Made by a program: the position numbers and the translations under genes
Notes under the pieces: model-generated
What the model was told of the DNA's origin: nothing
Seen by the model: only the letters and a program-made list of their open reading frames with translations
The model's database searches: none
Shown: piece by piece, positions 57,776-64,000 of the stretch
Layout of the letters: every line of letters starts with the position of its first letter
Position numbering within the stretch: the first letter of the stretch is position 1
Source of the DNA: Scortum barcoo
Lineage: Eukaryota; Chordata; Actinopteri; Centrarchiformes; Terapontidae
Direction: 5' to 3'
Length of the DNA stretch: 64,000 nucleotides
Assembly: GCA_023238725.1 (NCBI GenBank)
Contig: CM041546.1
Span: 12,950,528 to 13,014,527, forward strand

Positions 57776-59142
57776 CTTTGGCAGTTCTGGACGGGTCAGT
57801 GGCCAGAAAAGTAGTCAGCTTTTGCTAGTTAATCACCAAATTCACTGTTACACCCCACTCAGTCTGACCAACACAATGCTTATGTTGTTGGAGGTTGTGT
57901 ACTGTGATGACCAGGCTTGACAGTCGCTGCTTCTGGGTGATGTAATACAACGATGCAGAGGACGTGGGGGGACAGATTATCAGTGGGAGGCCAGGATCTC
58001 ATTTGTCTGTGTAATGGGGAGTGTAATAAGCTGAATCGGCCCCTGGCTGCTATTGTGTTTATTTTGGTTGTGTGTGTATGTGTGTGTGTGCCACCGAGTC
58101 CCAGTGAGGCTTTGAGCATGTTGCACTCACCTTCCCAATGCAAAGACACTTGTGTCCTCATTCCATCCTGTCTTTAAGCCGTGTGTCTTGTCACAGAGGA
58201 TTGGTTTTCTTTAGCTAATAAGGTAGAAACATTATTTCTGCCTTACGTAGCATGTCATGTATGGATCACTGGTCATGTGAAGGATGATATGAGATCATGT
58301 AAGAGCACAGATTTACAGGTAGCCTGTTATAATAGGGCAGCTGGGTGTGTCTCTCATCTCCATCTCCCTCCCTCTCTGTGTCTGTTTATAGTCTGTGGTC
58401 TCCAGTTGATACTTGGTCTCTCTCTGTTATTGTCATTGCTAGAAAAATCGGCCTGTGTGGTTTATTGCCGGCCATGTCTGTCTGTGCTTCTTTTTCTCTC
58501 TGCATCTGTCTCCCACTCATTACTTTATGAAAATCAGTGTTTTAGAAGCTGTGCTTTTTTATTAATGGAAATTCATGGTTTCTCTCTCTCTCTCTCAATC
58601 CTTCCTTGTCTCTTTTCTTCCTTTCTGTCGACCTATTCCCCTCCCTGAAGGAGACGGACGGCTCTTTTTTAGCTCTCTTTTTTCACTGTCTCTTTTCTAT
58701 TTCAACTCCACGCCTGTCTCTTTATCCTGCTTTCGTTTTTCCTTCTTTCCTTCTTTCTTTCATTTTTTTCCCCTCACTTTTTCTCTCCCTGTGCTCCGCT
58801 GCTCTTCTAGTGGGCGTCAAACTGGGGGAGTGTGATCGGAAGAGAGAAGCAGCTGGGCGAGAAATGAAAGGCTGTAGAAGGAGAGAAAGAAGGAAAGGCG
58901 ATAATGAAAAGCCTGATTTAGGTTCTTAAGCTACAACCAATACAGTCCTTATCTGAATCTGGCAGAATTGTCTATCAATAAGGACTGATGGACAACTGGG
59001 AATCCGAGAAGGGTTTTTACTCTCTTTGAGTTAATCTATATTCATTAACATATCCCATTAAAGACAGGAAGTTGAGGAAAATAGTATATGTAAAATATCC
59101 TTGCACGTCATGGACTCCATTCACATTAAAAACAAGGTTAAA

Positions 59143-59143
<1 letters not shown>

Positions 59144-59227
<84 letters not shown>
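59144..59227. repeat. (TG)n(TA)n microsatellite
   Basis: About eight TG units run directly into more than thirty TA units in kcnn3 intron 1. Such alternating purine-pyrimidine DNA is prone to length change. Confidence 0.97.
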
Positions 59228-59229
<2 letters not shown>

Positions 59230-59842
59230 CATCTTTTTTTCTGTTTTTATGGTCGTAGATTTGGTGTGGCTCCAACAGTTATTGGAGTTCCATCAGATCG
59301 TTCAAGCCCTCACTTAGATAATTGAGGTGGAAAGAAGCCTGCTGGTTGTTGTGAAAAATAGATAGAGAGATAGATAGAGATCATGGGGATAAAGGAGAGA
59401 ATGGAAAGGAAGATGGATAGTAAAGGGAGAAGTGGAGAGGTTCATGCGGTTCTTTAAACCAGTCTAGGAAAAGGGAGCCCTAAATGATTTCTTCCATTGA
59501 TTACTGATAATCACTCACCCACACATGCAATGCCCACTCCGGCGCACACATGTCGTACAAACTCACAGGTTGAAAATGGATGCTGCCTCTCAGAGGTGCT
59601 AGCTCGTGTGCTGTTTATTGACAGCCATCCCTAAGAGGTGGTGTAAGAGCTTGTGGGGAAATGTGATGTGTGTGTGTGTATATATATAATATACTGTAAG
59701 ACTTTGTGTCTACCATATGGCAATAGCTGTAAACTAAATGTCACTTAATACTGCCGTCTATGTGTTTCTACTTTACCGGCTGCTCTATCGTGCTCCCAAA
59801 AATAGAAATGAAGAATAAGAATGGAACTAAACATGGTGGGTT

Positions 59843-59849
<7 letters not shown>

Positions 59850-59876
<27 letters not shown>
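59850..59876. repeat. (TG)n microsatellite
   Basis: About thirteen TG units in kcnn3 intron 1. Confidence 0.9.
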
Positions 59877-59877
<1 letters not shown>

Positions 59878-61780
59878 AAAGATAAAGGGAGAGAGGTTAA
59901 CAGAAGAGGACATAGTGTTCGTGACTGTGGGTATAGTGAGTAAGCATATGTATACTCATGTGCAGAAACAGATTTCAAACCCCGTCAGCACATACTGTGG
60001 CTACAGCTGACATTTTCCATTCATTGTATTATAAGCTCTATCCTCAGTTATTATTCCATCTAAATTCAGTCAAGCTCAAGAAGTTGTTAATCGATGAGTT
60101 TAAATGCAGCTAAAACTGCTCTTATGTTTGTATATTCAACCACTTTTACTTAATTAAAAATGTGAATACTTCTTCCACTGTTGATATTCTGAGCTCCAGG
60201 CAGTGGCAGTGAATTCCTGTACTGTAAATGTCCAATCACAGTTGTTGAGCCAAGATAGATTATGCAGAGAGAATATTGGATGATGAAATAATTCATGAAT
60301 TTGAAATAATTTAATTTGCTCTCAGGCGAAATTGTGAGTTTTGCTACAAAAAATAAAAAAGCATCCAAGAAAAAAGCAAAACTGAGCCTTTCAAATTTCC
60401 CTCATAACTTATCATGAACCCTGGTCTATACTGTACATCTTCAGAGTGTCACACTGTATTTTTAACTGTGCATCTCTTTTCATGTTCGGTATCACCAGTT
60501 TGCCACTGACCCAGGACTTTGACACTTCAAATGTTGACAGCAGTATGAGGACAGTTCCTCTTAAAAACACCTTTATGAGCTTTTATTATTGATTTTATTA
60601 GAAACAGGTTAAAAGGTAGCGGGTCCCAGTCTGACATGTGTCTCTATCTGAGAATAACTGAGGCCCTCAGACACCTGGGACCTTAGCATGTGGCCTGTCA
60701 CTGTCAGATCAATAGATCTTTTCAAGGCCCATGTGGCTCCTTGGGGCGTTTCAGCCCTGCAATGGAACATGGCTATTCTGAGGGAACACACAGCTGTTGT
60801 CAACTGCACCTGTCATAATACACACACTTGACACCTCAACATACACATGGGTGAGTGTGTGTGTGTGAGGCAGAGGGGACAGGGTATCTGTGAACATGCA
60901 CCCACCTACTGTCCATTTCTCACCACAAGCATTGATGATCTCATAGATTAGCAGCAGTACTCACCCCCAGTCTCCCTTGCCTTCCCTCCTTTTTCTCACT
61001 TACAAGAAGTGTTTATATTCCTCCCCTGGCGAGTCTTACATGCACCTCCATTTCCCCGAGGGGGTCATCGCCATCTCAGCAGGCTTGCAACATCTCACTA
61101 CCTCCGTCTCTCCCTCCCCGCCCTCGCTCTGCTATCGATGACATTTCTCTCAGACATTTACTGGGAGACCTTTCCAGACCTTTTCTCTGCAAGGCCACTT
61201 ACAGTGGCTGCGTGCTGCTTTTCAGACAGTACATGAGGATCATCAGGGAATTAGTCACCAACTGCCACCATATTCTCTAAAGGAGCTATCAGCCATCTCA
61301 GCACTTCTGCGCTGCTTCCCCACCCCCGCCACCCTCTCCTCTCCTCTCACCTCTCCTCTCCTCCACCTCCTCCTCTTCTCTTCTCCGCCACATTCTCTTC
61401 ATCTTCTAGATCACAGGCTTCTAAGGGACGGTAGATCCCACAGGTCTTGCTACTAACAGGTACAAATATGCTCATTTATTTCAGTGTAACAAGGCTAGGC
61501 TACCACTCTCTGTAGGTGTGAGGGTGTTGGTACACATGGGTGTGTTATAACTTGCATCATCCGGCCGGTAACGTAAACATTCATGTCACTGAGTCGTCTC
61601 CTCTATGTATACACACCTTTGGCGTGTGTGTCTTTACGTCTCTATGTATTCAGTTCTGTCATATGCTCATGGATGTACCTGCTTATGTGTGTGTGTGCGC
61701 ACATGTGTGTGCATCCACACCTACCTTTGTCTGGATTTAATTGAGTGTGTAGGGCCGTAATAGTGTTTGTCAATGTGCAG

Positions 61781-61781
<1 letters not shown>

Positions 61782-61811
<30 letters not shown>
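61782..61811. repeat. (TG)n microsatellite
   Basis: About fifteen TG units in kcnn3 intron 1. A further short array is at 62118-62140. Confidence 0.9.
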
Positions 61812-61812
<1 letters not shown>

Positions 61813-62118
61813 AGCCTGCTAAGGTGACATCGCTCCTCTGTCTACTGCCTGTTTCCCTGGAGACTGATTGCAAGATGGCATTGCACTGACAGGGAGAGAC
61901 CCCCAAGGCGAACTCATTACAACAAACTCACACACACGCACATACACACAGATTCATATGCATTACCAACACATGTAGTGAGTGACTTATCACTACGAGA
62001 GTAATGTGTTGTTAAGAGATGTGTATTTGCTTTCCTATCTGTGTCAGTAAGGGTGAGGCTGGGACAATTGGGGGAAACCCTCATCTAGATACCACTTAGT
62101 TTGGTATATGCGTGGTTA

Positions 62119-62149
<31 letters not shown>

Positions 62150-64000
62150 CTGTCTCCTGGTCGAACTAAAGAAGCTCAAAAAACTCATTATCTCTGCATG
62201 CTCTCCACCAAGCCATTGATCAGTACACACTAATCACACACTTATGCACAGCTAGACAAAGAGAAACATGAAAAGAAGTGCACTTAGACGCACATATTGC
62301 AAACGCACACAAGTGCAATACAGTGTATGTCAGAGATAGTATCCAACAAGCTGTACATTCCACATCTTACCTGTAATGTCGTACACAAGCCATCAACTTC
62401 AAGCTGACAGCTGGCCTGTCTGATTTGCACTAAGCCCTTTTCATAGCAGACATTTTGACTTGTCATAGTGGGAAAAGCACAGGTGTTATTAACATCATTC
62501 ACGATGGGAGCCGTCATTCTAGTGCTCCATTAAACCATGACAGTGTGACAGCATGCACAATACCAGAACCATGAAGATGACGCAGATAAATGAAATTCAG
62601 TCATTGTTGATTTGACTGTTTACACCTGTGCTTGTACCTGTACACTGCTGGTTGCTTGGCAACCTCACTGTGCCGCAAGATTTCAGGAGGGTACGCTGCT
62701 CACCTGTTGTTCAACAATAAATAGTGACATGTTGTAAATGGATTAAACAAATGAGAAGGAAGTAAGTCACTGTGTCTGGCCAAGAAATATAGAAACATAT
62801 AACCTTCCTGTGAAACCACAACTTTCATTCATTCATTCATTAGTGAGCTTTAGAGGTGCTGATAGGTGTACTTTTTTACTTTGGACAGAGCAGGTGGGCT
62901 GTTTCAACCTGCCTCCGGTCTTTATGCTAAACTCTCAGTGTTGCGGAAGCTACTTTAAAAATATAGCTTTGCAAGGTACCAATGACTTAAAACTGGAAGG
63001 AGATGACCTACAGCAAAGCTACTTAGAACTAAAAAACTGACTGCAGCTCACTGAGAGTTTAGATATATTTACAAAATTATAACAAATATAATACAAAAAA
63101 GTCACATGCCAGCATAAAATGGCACTCAATTGGGTTTATTACAAAAAGTGATGTTGCCATCGAAAAGTGGCTGATGGTGAGCCACCAGTGATCCAACAGC
63201 ATAGGTCGATACCTAGTACACTCTGGGGATCGGCATATGCCACTGAAACACTAGTGGCGCACCAACAACTTTTCCATGTTGGCACTACTAAAAAATGCCC
63301 ACTTGTTCACACCTCATACATAAACCAAAAAGAAAAAATACCCCATGGGAAATGGGAAAGTGCAAGGATGATCCATTGCACAAAGGTCAAGTATGGGAAG
63401 TAATAAAGCTAGTCAAATCACTATAAGAAAATATGATTGAAGTTGAACTAGCTATCCAGCAAGCTACTGCAAAATGTAGTTAAACCACTAGTTTAATTAG
63501 CTGCAGTTCACTACTCCCCAACACTATAAGCTAAGCCAGCAATCTGTACCTCAGCACTAAACACAAGGACATGAAAGTGCTGTCGACCTACTTGTCTAAC
63601 TCCTTTGGATGAAGGCGAGTAAGCTTATTTCCCAAAATAGAACACAAACTTGACAATTTCAAAACTTTTTAACCAAAACCTAAATCATGCCTGTTGGGTT
63701 CAAGGGTCCACTGGATGGAAGTTTTGTCGTCTACAAAGTCCGTGTGGATGCTTGTTTCAAAGAGGGGCTGTGCAAGGAGATCCGTTCCCATCTGCATCTT
63801 CATAGTTCATCTTTAACTAAGTACAAAGACACACAAATTGCTTTTGTTATTTTTGTGTTGTTTTTTTCTTGTTGTTCATCCAAATCCAACGAAGAAGCTT
63901 TTCTCCTTCCCGCTTTTGTGAAGTCACCATCCGTCATGTTTTCTTGTGCCACAGAGTGTATTATGAATTGAAGTGCGTGTGTGTCTGTTTGGCACCAGTC

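Larger units (their letters stand above)
57487..64000 (+). other. kcnn3: kcnn3 intron 1 (continues past window)
   Basis: No exon matching the S2-S6 part of an SK channel is visible to the end of the window. The intron contains a SINE head (57705-57775), pyrimidine-rich stretches and several TG and TA arrays. Confidence 0.75.

Overview
This is vertebrate nuclear DNA, almost certainly from a ray-finned (probably percomorph) fish. Genes are split into short exons with GT-AG introns, there are many CA, TA and tetranucleotide microsatellites, and the dispersed repeats look like those common in teleost genomes. I read four protein-coding genes: the 3' part of snx27 (+, 260-6141), a complete alpha-7-type nicotinic acetylcholine receptor gene (-, 26607-11856), a complete adar gene (+, coding 32553-42302) and the 5' part of kcnn3 (+, coding 56379-57486, continuing past the window). 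SNX27, ADAR and KCNN3 are also near one another on human 1q21, so this is a conserved neighbourhood. In human the receptor gene beside ADAR is CHRNB2; here that place holds an alpha-7-like gene.

Layout. 1-6141: eleven snx27 exons (end of PX domain and FERM-like module); introns carry a 559-bp Tigger-like MITE and other repeats. 6142-11855: convergent intergenic space. 11856-26607: ten receptor exons whose lengths match vertebrate CHRNA7. Intron 1 of this gene (17449-26555) holds a (CTAT)n array into which a 7,558-bp LTR retroelement (18698-26255) has inserted antisense to the host gene. 26608-32552: divergent upstream region with a strong interferon-response-element match before adar. 32553-42302: fifteen adar coding exons, then a 3' UTR to about 44460. 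44461-55000: gene-poor. 55000-57486: CpG-rich kcnn3 promoter, 5' UTR exon and first coding exon. 57487-64000: kcnn3 intron 1.

The four genes do not form a pathway: SNX27 sorts endosomal cargo, the receptor and SK3 act at the neuronal membrane, and ADAR1 edits double-stranded RNA in the interferon response. The least explained object is the LTR element. Its LTRs are almost identical, its primer-binding site is complementary to tRNA-Lys, and its 4.5-kb interior has broken reading frames that I cannot match to any protein family, with no visible protease, reverse transcriptase or integrase motif. A TATA-like site and ORFs with acidic ends lie next to its 3' LTR.
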